64,000 bases of DNA from Lysobacteraceae bacterium NML91-0213 (GTDB lineage: Bacteria > Pseudomonadota > Gammaproteobacteria > Xanthomonadales > Xanthomonadaceae). Position numbers and translations under genes: made by a program. This document shows positions 49,810 through 59,697 of this stretch, one piece after another. Every line of letters starts with the position of its first letter. Position 1 is the first letter of the stretch. The notes under the pieces were generated by a model. The model searched no databases. It saw nothing but the letters and a program-made list of their open reading frames with translations, and was not told where the DNA came from. The stretch spans positions 43,731-107,730 of the forward strand of contig NWQL01000006.1 in the NCBI GenBank assembly GCA_002798175.1. The letters are read 5' to 3'.

Positions 49810-51069
49810 ATGCGTTCGCTACTTAGACGTGCGCGTGCCTCCGCCCGGTCGATCATGGATCAGCCGCTCAGGACCAAGCTCGCGTTTCCGCGCCGGTTGC
49901 ACGCGTGGACGGACGAAGATCTGCGCGTTGCCAGACCGGCCCCACATGAGACGCGTACCGATGTGCCGACGGTGAATCTGTACGGCTTCATGAGCGGAAC
50001 ACTGGGGTTGGGCCAAGCCGCCAGACTTTATGCCGACGCACTGCATCAGGCGGGCGTCCAGTTCCGGATGTTCGACGTGACCATCGACGCCGACGGCGTC
50101 CGTTGCAGGATGACGGAGGGAAACGTCGCGCCGGCCGATCCGCGCGTTAACTTGGTGTTCGTCAATCCAGATCATTATGCTGAATTAGCTCCGCTGCTCG
50201 AACGTGGAATCGATGGCAGACCGCTCTACACGATCGGAATGTGGTTCTGGGAGCTGCCTGCCCTCCCGAGCCGGTGGATAGACGCGCTTTCTTTGGTCGA
50301 TGAAGTTTGGGTGGCAACGTCTTTCGTGCGATCTGCGTTCGCTGGGCATACCTCCAAACCCGTAACATTGATGGCCCCTCCGCTGGCGCCCGTGCGCTTC
50401 GTCGCCCCCCGGGATCGGGAAAGCATCGGCTTTGCAGAAGATATGTATGTTTTCCTTTTCATGTTCGATTTCCATTCGATCAAGGAGCGCAAGAACCCCA
50501 ACGCGGTGATCGATGCCTTCCGCACTGCTTTTCCGCGGGGCGATGAAAATGTTCGCTTGTTGATCAAGAGCAGCAACGGATTGAATTATCGACGTGAACT
50601 GAAGGCACTCCTGCATCGAGGGAGTGCGGACCCTCGAGTTCTCATCCGGGACGAAAAACTAGGCGCGGGGCAGGTCGCCGTTCTGTACGCGTCCTGTGAT
50701 GCGTACGTATCACTGCATCGTTCCGAAGGGTTGGGGCTGACGATTGCCGAAGCGATGCTTCAGGGCAAGCCCGTTATAGCAACCAACTGGTCCGGAAACA
50801 CCGATTTCATGAACGAAAACAACAGCATGCCTGTAGACTACCGGCTGGTTCCAGTAGGCGACGGTGATTACCCCGGCGCGGCGAACGGCTTCTGGGCCGA
50901 ACCTGATATCGGTGCCGCTGCTCGCGCCATGCGCCTGATGGCGGAGGATGCGGTACTGGCGGGCGGCGTCGGGGCTCGTGGGCGCGCAACAATCGAGGCC
51001 TTCTTCAGCGCTGAGCAGGCTGGAGGCGGGATGGCGGAAAGGCTTGCAAAGATTGCGGAGGCGTTGTGA
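49810..51069 (+). CDS. Glycosyltransferase (GT-B, family 4-like)
   Basis: A 419-residue glycosyltransferase. After an Arg-rich N terminus the first Rossmann half contains NLYGFMSGTLGLGQAARLYADAL (about 58-80); the second half has FDFHSIKERKNPNAVIDAF and the donor-binding SLHRSEGLGLTIAEAMLQGKPVIATNWSGN with an EX7E motif (EGLGLTIAE). It should transfer a sugar from a nucleotide donor to the growing polysaccharide. It is the first gene of the operon; its stop overlaps the wzm GTG. The ATG at 49810 is 14 bp from an AGGAG, somewhat far, and ATG 49855 is an alternative. Confidence 0.87.
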   Translation: MRSLLRRARASARSIMDQPLRTKLAFPRRLHAWTDEDLRVARPAPHETRTDVPTVNLYGFMSGTLGLGQAARLYADALHQAGVQFRMFDVTIDADGVRCRMTEGNVAPADPRVNLVFVNPDHYAELAPLLERGIDGRPLYTIGMWFWELPALPSRWIDALSLVDEVWVATSFVRSAFAGHTSKPVTLMAPPLAPVRFVAPRDRESIGFAEDMYVFLFMFDFHSIKERKNPNAVIDAFRTAFPRGDENVRLLIKSSNGLNYRRELKALLHRGSADPRVLIRDEKLGAGQVAVLYASCDAYVSLHRSEGLGLTIAEAMLQGKPVIATNWSGNTDFMNENNSMPVDYRLVPVGDGDYPGAANGFWAEPDIGAAARAMRLMAEDAVLAGGVGARGRATIEAFFSAEQAGGGMAERLAKIAEAL

Positions 51070-51860
51070 TAGGGATAGCTCGGGGCCTCTGGTCATACAG
51101 GAATTTTATCTGTTCCTCGATCAGGAACGAGCTGGTCTCCCGCTTTGCCCGCAGTCGGCTCGGTGGAATGTGGATGATCATCAATCCACTGGCGCAGGCG
51201 GCGATTTATGCAGTGGTTCTTTCGAACGTGATATCCGCCAGGTTGCCAGACAACGAAAACAAGTACGGATATGCGCTGTACCTGCTTGCGGGTTTCACCG
51301 CGTGGACATTGTTCTCGGAAATCGTTTCCCGTTGCCTGACATTGTTCATCGACAACGCGAACCTGATCAAGAAGGTCAGCTTTCCCCGCATCACGTTGCC
51401 GGCCATTGTGGTGGGTTCATCGCTTTTGAACAATGCGTTCCTCCTCGTTGCGGTCTTGATGGTCTACACGCTGTTGGGACATGACCTGTCGACATCGATG
51501 CTCTACATCATTCCGCTGACCGCGTGTGTCGTGGCCTTCGCGCTAGGGATCGGACTGATACTCGGAGTGATGAACGTGTTCGTGCGCGACCTGGGGCAGG
51601 TGACGCCGATTCTCCTGCAGATCTGGTTTTGGATGACGCCAGTGGTGTATCCGCTTGGAATCGTTCCAGAGGTTTTTCAGGTCATCATTGAGCATAATCC
51701 CATGTATCACGTCGTGGCCGGCTACCAGGATGCGCTCGCCTTTTCCAGGGCGCCTCGGATGGAAAATGTCGTCTGGTTAATGCTGGCTTCCATGCTCCTG
51801 ATGCTGCTTGGGCTTTTCATGTTCAGGCGCGCGGCTCCCGAGGTGGCGGATCATCTATGA
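51066..51860 (+). CDS. wzm: Polysaccharide ABC exporter, permease subunit
   Basis: A 264-residue ABC-2-type permease with six membrane helices, the Wzm/KpsM/TagG family. The N-terminal amphipathic ELVSRFARSRLGGMWMIINPLAQAAIYAVVLSNV and the QIWFWMTPVVYPLGIVPE region (about 185-202) are characteristic, and NPMYHVVAGYQDALAF is the late conserved segment. With Wzt it moves undecaprenyl-linked polysaccharide across the inner membrane. The start is GTG (51066), sharing 4 bp with the preceding gene. Confidence 0.95.
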   Translation: MIGIARGLWSYRNFICSSIRNELVSRFARSRLGGMWMIINPLAQAAIYAVVLSNVISARLPDNENKYGYALYLLAGFTAWTLFSEIVSRCLTLFIDNANLIKKVSFPRITLPAIVVGSSLLNNAFLLVAVLMVYTLLGHDLSTSMLYIIPLTACVVAFALGIGLILGVMNVFVRDLGQVTPILLQIWFWMTPVVYPLGIVPEVFQVIIEHNPMYHVVAGYQDALAFSRAPRMENVVWLMLASMLLMLLGLFMFRRAAPEVADHL

Positions 51861-53080
51861 GCGATCTGTTGCGCGTCAGCGAGTTGGGAAAAGCGTACAG
51901 GGTGTACGGATCGGAATGGGCGCGCCTTGCCCGATGGTTCTACTTGCCCATCAAGCCGAAGGAGGAGCACTGGGTTCTTCGTAACATCAATTTCAACGTA
52001 GGCCCCGGAGAAGCCGTTGGAATCGTGGGGGAGAATGGTGCCGGCAAGTCCACGCTGCTCAAGATGATCACAGGCACCCTTCAGCCGACCGAGGGCCGGG
52101 TACTCCTGGGGGGGCGGGTGTCGGCGATCCTGGAGCTGGGAATGGGGTTCAATCCGGAACTTACGGGCAGGGAAAATGCCAGGCATTCCGCGGGGTTGAT
52201 GGGGTTTGGAGCAGAGCTCGTCGACGGAGTGATCGACGACATTGAAGCCTTCGCCGAAATCGGAGCGTACTTCGATGAGCCGGTCCGTACGTACTCCAGC
52301 GGTATGCAAATGCGGGTCGCTTTCGCGGTGGCTACCGCTTTTCGGCCAGAGGTTCTTATCGTCGATGAGGCGCTCTCGGTGGGAGACGCCTATTTTCAGC
52401 ACAAGAGCTTCGCACGCATCCGCGATTTCCAAGAGCAAGGAACGTCGCTGCTGATCGTTTCCCATGACCGAAGTGCGATACAAGGATTGTGCAGCCGTGC
52501 GCTGCTCCTGGAGGGCGGACGGGTAATCCAGGATGGGCGCCCCGAGGAAGTGATGGATTTCTATAACGCGATGATCGCCGAGAAGGAAAACGCGACGTTG
52601 GAGATTCGTCATCTGGATGACGGAAGTGTGCAGACACTTTCGGGCACGGGCGAGGTCAGGACCGAACAAATAGTGTTGCTGAACTCGAAAGGTCAGCCCT
52701 CGGAATTTGTAGATATCGGTGAGCAGGTCACCTTGCGCGTGATCGCAAGAGCCCACAAGGATATTCCGCGCCTGGTGTTTGGGTATGGCATACGCAATCG
52801 CCTCGGGCAGGTGATGTATGGCACGAATACGGAGCTGATGGAGAAGGTGCTGTTCGATGTTCTCGAGGATTCGCTGATAACATTCGAGGCCACATTCACC
52901 GTGGATCTCGGCCAGGGAAGTTACTCCATCCAGACCGCATTCGTCAGTACTGGAAATCATCTCGATAAGAACTACGAGTGGCGCGACCTCGCGCTCGTGT
53001 TCAACGTTGTCAATCTGCGCCGCCCTCATTTCGAGGGCTTCGCGTGGCTGGAGCCGGAGATCAGGAGTTCCCTGTCATGA
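51857..53080 (+). CDS. wzt: Polysaccharide ABC exporter, ATPase subunit with C-terminal binding domain
   Basis: A 407-residue ATPase. Walker A GENGAGKST is at 58-66, the ABC signature YSSGMQMR at 146-153, Walker B VLIVDEAL at 166-173 and the H-loop His at 203. About 150 residues past the nucleotide-binding domain (from 260) form a beta-rich domain, as in E. coli O9a and O8 Wzt, where it recognises the chemically modified end of the O-polysaccharide before export. This argues for a chain-terminated, Wzt-gated system rather than the shorter Wzt type. It overlaps wzm and the methyltransferase gene by 4 bp each. Confidence 0.95.
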   Translation: MSDLLRVSELGKAYRVYGSEWARLARWFYLPIKPKEEHWVLRNINFNVGPGEAVGIVGENGAGKSTLLKMITGTLQPTEGRVLLGGRVSAILELGMGFNPELTGRENARHSAGLMGFGAELVDGVIDDIEAFAEIGAYFDEPVRTYSSGMQMRVAFAVATAFRPEVLIVDEALSVGDAYFQHKSFARIRDFQEQGTSLLIVSHDRSAIQGLCSRALLLEGGRVIQDGRPEEVMDFYNAMIAEKENATLEIRHLDDGSVQTLSGTGEVRTEQIVLLNSKGQPSEFVDIGEQVTLRVIARAHKDIPRLVFGYGIRNRLGQVMYGTNTELMEKVLFDVLEDSLITFEATFTVDLGQGSYSIQTAFVSTGNHLDKNYEWRDLALVFNVVNLRRPHFEGFAWLEPEIRSSLS

Positions 53081-54966
53081 CCGTCATATCGTATGCGCAG
53101 AACTTCGAGGACGTCATGCTTTGGCGCGCCTTGCGGCACATCGAGAATGGTTTCTATATTGATGTCGGGGCGCAGAGCCCGGATGTCGACTCGGTCACCC
53201 GTCTGTTTTACGAACGTGGCTGGCGGGGCATCAATGTCGAGCCGTCCGAACAATGGTACCGGGCGCTTCTCGAACGACGCCCGCGGGATGTCAATCTCAA
53301 TGTGGCGGCGGGACGAGCCTCGGGTGAGATCGATCTTCATGAATTCGGGGGTACGGGGCTTTCCACTGCGGTAGACGCATATGCGTCCAGCCATGAGAAA
53401 AGTGGGTTTCGAAGGGAGGTCGTCCAAGTAAAGGTGCGCACCCTGCAGTCGATATGCGAGGAATACCATGTCGCGCCCGTCCATTTCCTGAAGATCGACG
53501 TCGAGGGCTACGAGGGCGATGTGCTCGCCGGGGTTGATTTCTCCATCGTTCGTCCCTGGATCGTGGTCGTGGAAGCGACCCTGCCGAACACCCAGATCCC
53601 AAGCTACGAGGATTGGGAGTCGATTTTATCGAATTCCGATTACGATTTCGTCTATTTCGACGGACTCAACAGATATTACGTTGCCGCCGAGCGACGCAGC
53701 CTAAGCGAAAGTTTCCTAGCGCCACCGAACGTATTCGACGACTTCTCGCTCAATGGCGATGCTTCGAATCCGTTTTCGAGACACCTGGTTACACGCATCC
53801 AGTCCTTAGAAGCCGATCACGCCGAAGCCGTCGCGCGCATGGCCGAGGCCGATGCGGAATTGACGCGCGCGCAAGGCGATCTGGCCCGGGCTGCGGACGA
53901 GCTGGCGACATGCCGTGGTCGCGTTGATGACCTTGTCCAGTCGAGCGAGCGCTTGAGGTCGCAATGGGATGACGCGAAGTACGAACTTGCCATTGCGCGC
54001 AAGCGCCTGGCTGCGGATACCCGCTCATTGATGTCGAAAGACGAGCGTATTAGTGTCCTGGAGGGAAAGCTGGATTCGATTTCCGCGGGGTGGGACGTCG
54101 CGGTTAGCGACGCTCTCGTTCGTTTCGGGGAAGTGATCGACGAGCGCATCGCCAGTCTGAACGGTACCAGCGGGACTGCCGAGCAACAGCATGTATCGAT
54201 AATGGACGGTGTCGCCCGTCTCGAGGCCCTCGTCGCGGACAAGCTGGCCGCTGCGGAAAGGCATCTAGAGCAATCGAATCAGCAGAGCCGGGAGCTTTCG
54301 CGTGAATTCAGCGTGGTTGGAGCGGAAATCTCGAGCCTGGTCACGGACGGACTCGCCAAGTTCGAGACCTTGATGGCGGACAGGGCCGTCTCCGCCGAGG
54401 CGCGAGCCGACCAGGCCGTCATTCAGGCACAGTCTCTGTCGCGAGAGCTGGCCGAGGTGAGAGAACAGCTCGCGGCATCGCTCAACAACGCGCACGTTTG
54501 GTATCTCAGGCATGGAGAGGCATTGGAAGCGATCCAGACGCTGGAAGCGCGCCTCGCGGAAGTCCTTGAGTCCAATCATGGCTGGTTTGTCAAGGCCAGT
54601 GCACATGAGCGCACCCTTCGCCAGATCGAAGGTAGCCGCTCATGGAGGCTTACCGCACCGCTGCGCGGGCTACGTCGTGGCACGGCGCGCGCGTTGAAAG
54701 CTGTCTTCAAGCCTCCGTTGTTGTGCGCGATCCGCGTTCTGAGGCGTTATCCTCGGGCTTGGGCATTCGCCTCGCGCCGAGTTAAGTCGTACCCGCGGTT
54801 GTTTTCGAGGTTGAAGGGCAGCGCCCTGGCCGCTGGTGTCGTCCCGCAACCCGCCTATGCCACGAATGCCGAGGCTCGCCCGATGCCTGTGCCAGTGGCT
54901 CCCGGCCGGCAGGATGTCAGTGCTTATCAACTCAGAATCCTGAGCCGGATTCGAACCGGAGGGTAA
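53077..54966 (+). CDS. FkbM-family methyltransferase fused to a long coiled coil
   Basis: A 629-residue protein. Residues 1 to about 210 are a SAM-dependent FkbM methyltransferase: FYIDVGAQSPDVDSV (26-40), INVEPSEQWYRALLERRP, and the FLKIDVEGYEGDVL motif (137-150). From about 238 to 515 a coiled coil rich in Glu/Ala/Arg follows, with breaks near 360-370. The C-terminal part (515-580) begins with the IEGSRSWRLTAPLRGL signature, shared by many polysaccharide-assembly proteins, and is basic and membrane-binding in look. Next to Wzt with a binding domain, it is a good candidate for the O-chain terminator and length ruler. The ATG is fixed by the ATGA overlap with wzt. Confidence 0.88.
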   Translation: MTVISYAQNFEDVMLWRALRHIENGFYIDVGAQSPDVDSVTRLFYERGWRGINVEPSEQWYRALLERRPRDVNLNVAAGRASGEIDLHEFGGTGLSTAVDAYASSHEKSGFRREVVQVKVRTLQSICEEYHVAPVHFLKIDVEGYEGDVLAGVDFSIVRPWIVVVEATLPNTQIPSYEDWESILSNSDYDFVYFDGLNRYYVAAERRSLSESFLAPPNVFDDFSLNGDASNPFSRHLVTRIQSLEADHAEAVARMAEADAELTRAQGDLARAADELATCRGRVDDLVQSSERLRSQWDDAKYELAIARKRLAADTRSLMSKDERISVLEGKLDSISAGWDVAVSDALVRFGEVIDERIASLNGTSGTAEQQHVSIMDGVARLEALVADKLAAAERHLEQSNQQSRELSREFSVVGAEISSLVTDGLAKFETLMADRAVSAEARADQAVIQAQSLSRELAEVREQLAASLNNAHVWYLRHGEALEAIQTLEARLAEVLESNHGWFVKASAHERTLRQIEGSRSWRLTAPLRGLRRGTARALKAVFKPPLLCAIRVLRRYPRAWAFASRRVKSYPRLFSRLKGSALAAGVVPQPAYATNAEARPMPVPVAPGRQDVSAYQLRILSRIRTGG

Positions 54967-54970
54967 AGAC

Positions 54971-57900
54971 GTGCGTGTGGTGATCGATATGCAAGGAATG
55001 CAGACGGAGAGTCGTTACCGGGGAATCGGGCGCTACACTTCGTCGTTCGTCAAGGCAGTGGTGCGCAACCGGGGCGACGTCGAGATCGTGCTGGTGCTGA
55101 GCGATCAGTTCCCGGATACGATTGGGCCAATTCGGGATGCATTTGCCAACGATCTGCCCCGAGAGGCCATTCGCGTGTGGTCGGCGCCCGGACCCACCAG
55201 GGAGTGCGACGCCGGAAACAGTGAGAGGCGTGAGATCGCGGAGCTGACTCGAGAGGCTTTCATCGGCACATTGAGGCCGGATGTCGTGCACATCACGAGT
55301 CTTTTCGAAGGGTTTGTCGACGATGCGGTGACAAGCATCGGCGCACTTGGCAAAGGTGCGCCCGTGACGGTCATGCTCTACGACCTGATTCCGCTCACCA
55401 ATCCTGCTCAATATCTCGAACATAATCAGGAATATCGCGCGCACTATATGCGGAAGGTCGATTGGCTGCGCCGCGCCGACGGGTTCCTGGCGATTTCCGA
55501 GTTTTCCAGGCGCGAAGGTCGGGACATTCTCGAGATGGACGACGGGATGTTCCGCAACATCTCCACAGCAATAGAGCCGGATTTCGTGGGAAGCGAGCTG
55601 CCGTTTGCTGCTGCGGCGCAGGCCATCCACGAACTTTCCATTGTCGAGCCGTTTGTGCTGTACACGGGGGGTTCGGACGGCAGGAAGAATCTCGAGCGTT
55701 TGATCGAGGCCTACGCGATCGTCGCTGCAGCCAATCCCGACCGCCATCAACTGGTGCTCGCAGGCCGAATGCCAGACGGGGACGTGGCACGCCTCAGAGC
55801 GCACGCCCGTGCGATGGGCCTGAGCGATGTGGACGTTGTGTTCACGGGATATGTGAGCGACGCCCAGCTCGTTCTGCTATACCGGAAATGTGCATGCTTC
55901 GTGTTCCCATCCTGGCACGAGGGATTCGGCCTGCCGGCGCTCGAAGCCATGGCCTGTGGCGCCCCGGTGATTGGCTCGAGAACGTCCAGCATCGTGGAAG
56001 TGATCAATCTCGACGAGGCGATGTTCGATCCGTTCGACGTGGGCAGCATTGCCTCTAGGATTAGCGCGGTCCTCGGCGACAGCGATTTCGCCGCGCGACT
56101 GCGCCGGCACGGGTTGGCGCAATCACAACGATATTCATGGGACGACACCGCGAGCAGGGCCCTCGAGGTGTGGCATGCACTGGCCGCGACGCGGCAGCCC
56201 AAGAAGTCGGCGGCTGGGGACTGCGCAAGGCAGCGTCTTGCGATGGTGGCCCCACTCCCCCCCGAACGGACGGGAATCGCTGACTACAGCGAGGCGCTGA
56301 TAAGGGAGTTTGCAAAGCTCTACGACATCGACGTCATCGTCGATCAAAGCCTCGTCGAGGCGTCGTTGCCGGAGAATGTGGAGGTTCGGAGTGTCGAGTG
56401 GTTCGGAGCCAATGCCGGGCAATTCGACAGGATCGTCTACCAGGTCGGGAATTCCCCTTTTCATCGCCATGTCCCCGCGCTGATCAATGAGCACCCGGGT
56501 GTGGCGGTTCTTCATGACTTCTTCCTGAGTTCCCTGTTTGGTTGGTTCGAGGACGCCCGGGTCGCGTCAGGTGCCTGGACGCGTGCCGTGTATGCGTCGC
56601 ACGGCTTGCGCGCCGCTGCCCGCAAGCTATCCGACCCGGTGGCTGCAAAGACCGAGTACCCAAGCAACTTCGAGCTCGTGTCATCCGCGATCGGCGTGAT
56701 TGTGCATTCCCAGTATGCGCGGGAACTTCTGAAAAAATGGTACCGATTCGAGGACGATGTTTCGGTCATCCCGTCGCTGAAGGAAGTCAGGGCGCAAGAT
56801 CTGAAGGCCTCGGCGAGGGCGTCACTTGGGCTGCCGGACGACGCTTTCGTTGTTTGCACTTTCGGATTTCTTGATGTTTCGAAGATGAATCATTTTCTTG
56901 TCGATGCATGGGCGAACTCGTCTCTTGCAGGGGATAAAACATGCCATCTCGTCTTTGTTGGCGAGAATCATGGCGGCGATTACGGCAAACGATTGGTCCG
57001 TGAGATCGATTCGCTCCGGGCCGGTGGGCGGGTCCGCATCACGGGATTCGTGGACGGAGCCGGTTACAGGCAATACCTGCAGGCGGCGGACATCGCTGTG
57101 CAAATGCGAACCATGTCCCGGGGCGAGACATCCGCGGCAGTGCTTGACTGCCTCAGTCATGGAATACCACTCATCGTCAATGCGAACGGTTCATTCGCCG
57201 AAACCCCGAGCGAAGGGGCGATCATCCTAGAAGACCGGCTTCGGCGCGAGGACTTGTGCGAAGCGCTAGAGCGCCTTCGTGGTGATCCGCGACTTCGGGA
57301 GTCCCTCGCCAGGGGAGGACGTGCTGCGATTGCCGCCGCACACTCTCCCAAGATGTGCGCGGAGCGCTATTCCGATGCGATCGAAGCGGCTTATGCGGAC
57401 GCCCGTACGGCCTGGCAGACTCGCCTGTATTCCCGGCTTGGGGACGCCGTCAGAGAGTGGGCGCCGGTCGACCTGGACGATTTGAGTGCGCGATTGGTTG
57501 TCACGTTCCCCGAGCTCGGCAGTGGGCGCAGGTTGCTTCTGGACGTGACGGCGACCGTTGCTACCCAGTTGCACACCGGGATAGAACGGGTGGCGCGTGG
57601 GATACTCGCGGCGCTGCTGAGACGAGAACAGCCCGGAATACGAATCGAGCCGGTGTATCTCTCCTGCCAGGACGGGGTCTGGAAGTATCGCCACGCGCGC
57701 GCGTATTCGATGCAGGTGCAGGGGGAAAATCCGGTCCCGGAACTGGACGATGATTTCGTCGATCCGCGTTTTGATGACACTTTGCTCACTCTGGATATCA
57801 GTGGGGCCGCGTTGGTGTCTGCTGTGGACAGCGGGCTGATCCGTCGTTATCGCGATCTGGGTGTCCGGGTCTATGCGATGCTGTTTGATCTCCTGCCCAT

Positions 57901-58726
57901 CCGTATGCCAGAGGTTTTTCCGCCCGGCGCGGATGTGGGGCATGGCCAGTGGCTCGACGCCGTGGCGACGTTTGATGGCGCCGTATGTATTTCAAAGGCT
58001 GTGGCTGACGACATGCGGGCGTGGCTGCAGGAGACCGACAAGGCATCGGCTGCACGCTTCGAGCTCCTCGTCACGCATTTGGGTTCGGATATTGGAAGCT
58101 CGCTGCCAACGAGCGGGCTTCCGGACGAAGGGGAGAGCGTGCTGTCGAGCCTATCCGCGCGACCTACGTTCTTGATGGTCGGCACTATCGAGCCGCGCAA
58201 GGGATACGCACAGGTGATCGAGGCGTTCTCCCGCCTATGGAACGAAGGATTGGAGGTCAATCTGGCTGTTGTCGGTCGTGAAGGTTGGCGCGGCGTGGAG
58301 GGCTCGAGTCGGCGCGACATCCCCGATGTCGTCGAGCGATTGCAGACACACCCAGAGGCCGGTCGACGCTTATTCTGGCTGTCCGACGCCAGTGACGAAT
58401 ATCTGGATCGCGTGTATGCGGCTTCGACGTGCTTGGTGGCGGCATCGTTCGGAGAGGGCTTCGGTCTGCCCCTGATCGAGGCGGCCCGGCATGGGCTGCC
58501 TCTTCTGGTGCGGGATATTCCCGTGTTCCGGGAAGTCGCCGGAACTGCCGCCACCTATTTCAATGCGAGCTCACCTGCCGAGCTTGCCATGGCGGTGCGG
58601 AATTGGCTGGGCCTCTATGAAGGGGGGGAGCATCCGGACCCAAGCGGGATCGCCATGACGACGTGGCATGAAATGGCTGCTCAACTTGAACATGCGCTGA
58701 TGTCGAACAATGCGAGGTTTACCTGA
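54971..58726 (+). CDS. Three-module glycosyltransferase
   Basis: A 1251-residue protein built from three GT-B modules. Module 1 (1-410) has GIGRY (18-22), [20 protein letters not shown] and the EX7E motif EGFGLPALE (317-325). Module 2 (about 420-810) begins with [20 protein letters not shown] and has a degenerate EX7E ([10 protein letters not shown], 717-726). Module 3 (about 845-1251) has [30 protein letters not shown] and EGFGLPLIE (1162-1170). Multi-module transferases of this kind assemble repeating O-polysaccharides by alternating linkages. The start is GTG with GGAGGG 7 bp upstream. Confidence 0.92.
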   Translation: MRVVIDMQGMQTESRYRGIGRYTSSFVKAVVRNRGDVEIVLVLSDQFPDTIGPIRDAFANDLPREAIRVWSAPGPTRECDAGNSERREIAELTREAFIGTLRPDVVHITSLFEGFVDDAVTSIGALGKGAPVTVMLYDLIPLTNPAQYLEHNQEYRAHYMRKVDWLRRADGFLAISEFSRREGRDILEMDDGMFRNISTAIEPDFVGSELPFAAAAQAIHELSIVEPFVLYTGGSDGRKNLERLIEAYAIVAAANPDRHQLVLAGRMPDGDVARLRAHARAMGLSDVDVVFTGYVSDAQLVLLYRKCACFVFPSWHEGFGLPALEAMACGAPVIGSRTSSIVEVINLDEAMFDPFDVGSIASRISAVLGDSDFAARLRRHGLAQSQRYSWDDTASRALEVWHALAATRQPKKSAAGDCARQRLAMVAPLPPERTGIADYSEALIREFAKLYDIDVIVDQSLVEASLPENVEVRSVEWFGANAGQFDRIVYQVGNSPFHRHVPALINEHPGVAVLHDFFLSSLFGWFEDARVASGAWTRAVYASHGLRAAARKLSDPVAAKTEYPSNFELVSSAIGVIVHSQYARELLKKWYRFEDDVSVIPSLKEVRAQDLKASARASLGLPDDAFVVCTFGFLDVSKMNHFLVDAWANSSLAGDKTCHLVFVGENHGGDYGKRLVREIDSLRAGGRVRITGFVDGAGYRQYLQAADIAVQMRTMSRGETSAAVLDCLSHGIPLIVNANGSFAETPSEGAIILEDRLRREDLCEALERLRGDPRLRESLARGGRAAIAAAHSPKMCAERYSDAIEAAYADARTAWQTRLYSRLGDAVREWAPVDLDDLSARLVVTFPELGSGRRLLLDVTATVATQLHTGIERVARGILAALLRREQPGIRIEPVYLSCQDGVWKYRHARAYSMQVQGENPVPELDDDFVDPRFDDTLLTLDISGAALVSAVDSGLIRRYRDLGVRVYAMLFDLLPIRMPEVFPPGADVGHGQWLDAVATFDGAVCISKAVADDMRAWLQETDKASAARFELLVTHLGSDIGSSLPTSGLPDEGESVLSSLSARPTFLMVGTIEPRKGYAQVIEAFSRLWNEGLEVNLAVVGREGWRGVEGSSRRDIPDVVERLQTHPEAGRRLFWLSDASDEYLDRVYAASTCLVAASFGEGFGLPLIEAARHGLPLLVRDIPVFREVAGTAATYFNASSPAELAMAVRNWLGLYEGGEHPDPSGIAMTTWHEMAAQLEHALMSNNARFT

Positions 58727-59697
58727 TGACTGTGCAAGCCAGCGAGGAGAGAGGTGCAGGGCTGATCTCTCTGATCGTGCCGGTCTACAACGAGCAAGAG
58801 GCGGTTCCCGTATTCCACGCCGCGCTTAGAAATGTTCACGCGTTGGCCGCCGAGAACATCGAAGTCGTTTTCGTGGACGACGGTAGTTCGGATGGCACCG
58901 CGGACGCCGTGCGCGCATTGCAGGAGGTCGACCCTTCCGTGCGTCTGTTGTCGTTTACGCGCAACTTCGGCAAGGAGCCGGCGCTGTTCGCGGGTCTCGA
59001 AGCAGCACGTGGCGATGCGGTCATTCCCATTGATGTCGACCTTCAGGATCCGGTGGAGGTGATTCCGGAACTCCTGGAGAAATGGCGTGCCGGGGCGGAG
59101 ATCGTGCTCGCCAAACGGGTGAACCGCGACAGCGACGGCCTGCTCAAGCGCAAGACCGCCGAGTGGTTCTATCGTGTGCACAATCGAATCAGCAAGGTGA
59201 GGATAGAGGAGAACGTCGGAGATTTTCGGCTGATGTCCCGGAAGGTGGTATCCGATGTGCTGAAGCTCGAGGAGCGCAACCTGTTTATGAAAGGCGTGCT
59301 TTCCTGGGTTGGAGGTCGCACCGAGGTCGTCGAATACACCCGGGCAAGGCGGGCGGCGGGGGTCGGAAAGTTCAATGGCTGGAAGCTCTGGAATCTTGCC
59401 GTCGAGGGATTCACCAGCTTCTCGACTCTGCCGCTTCGGATGTGGACATACGCTGGACTCGCGGTTGCGCTGCTGTCCTTTGTCTATGCGGTGTGCATGG
59501 TCGTTCAGAAGCTGCTGTGGGGGAATCCAGTGCCCGGGTATCCGTCGCTGATGGTGGCGATCCTGTTCATGGGGGGGGTACAGCTGATCAGCATTGGCGT
59601 GCTGGGTGAATACATTGGCCGCATCTACATCGAATCGAAGGGACGGCCTCGATACATCCTGCGCACGGAAAGCAATGGCTGCGCCCACAATGAATGA
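58726..59697 (+). CDS. GtrB-like polyprenyl-phosphate glycosyltransferase (GT2)
   Basis: A 323-residue GT2 enzyme of the DPM1/GtrB type: DDGSSDGT at 51-58, the DxD-type DVDLQDP at 103-109, and two C-terminal membrane helices (about 232-255 and 267-290) followed by [22 protein letters not shown]. Such proteins load a sugar from a nucleotide donor onto undecaprenyl phosphate. Its ATG overlaps the stop of the preceding gene (TGATG). Overlap with the next gene is about 8-23 bp depending on that gene's start. Confidence 0.93.
   Translation: MTVQASEERGAGLISLIVPVYNEQEAVPVFHAALRNVHALAAENIEVVFVDDGSSDGTADAVRALQEVDPSVRLLSFTRNFGKEPALFAGLEAARGDAVIPIDVDLQDPVEVIPELLEKWRAGAEIVLAKRVNRDSDGLLKRKTAEWFYRVHNRISKVRIEENVGDFRLMSRKVVSDVLKLEERNLFMKGVLSWVGGRTEVVEYTRARRAAGVGKFNGWKLWNLAVEGFTSFSTLPLRMWTYAGLAVALLSFVYAVCMVVQKLLWGNPVPGYPSLMVAILFMGGVQLISIGVLGEYIGRIYIESKGRPRYILRTESNGCAHNE

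Noticed and set aside
54971..58726. Three separate glycosyltransferase genes
   Set aside because: The reading frame is unbroken, with no internal stop or ribosome-binding site at the module joins, so it is one protein.
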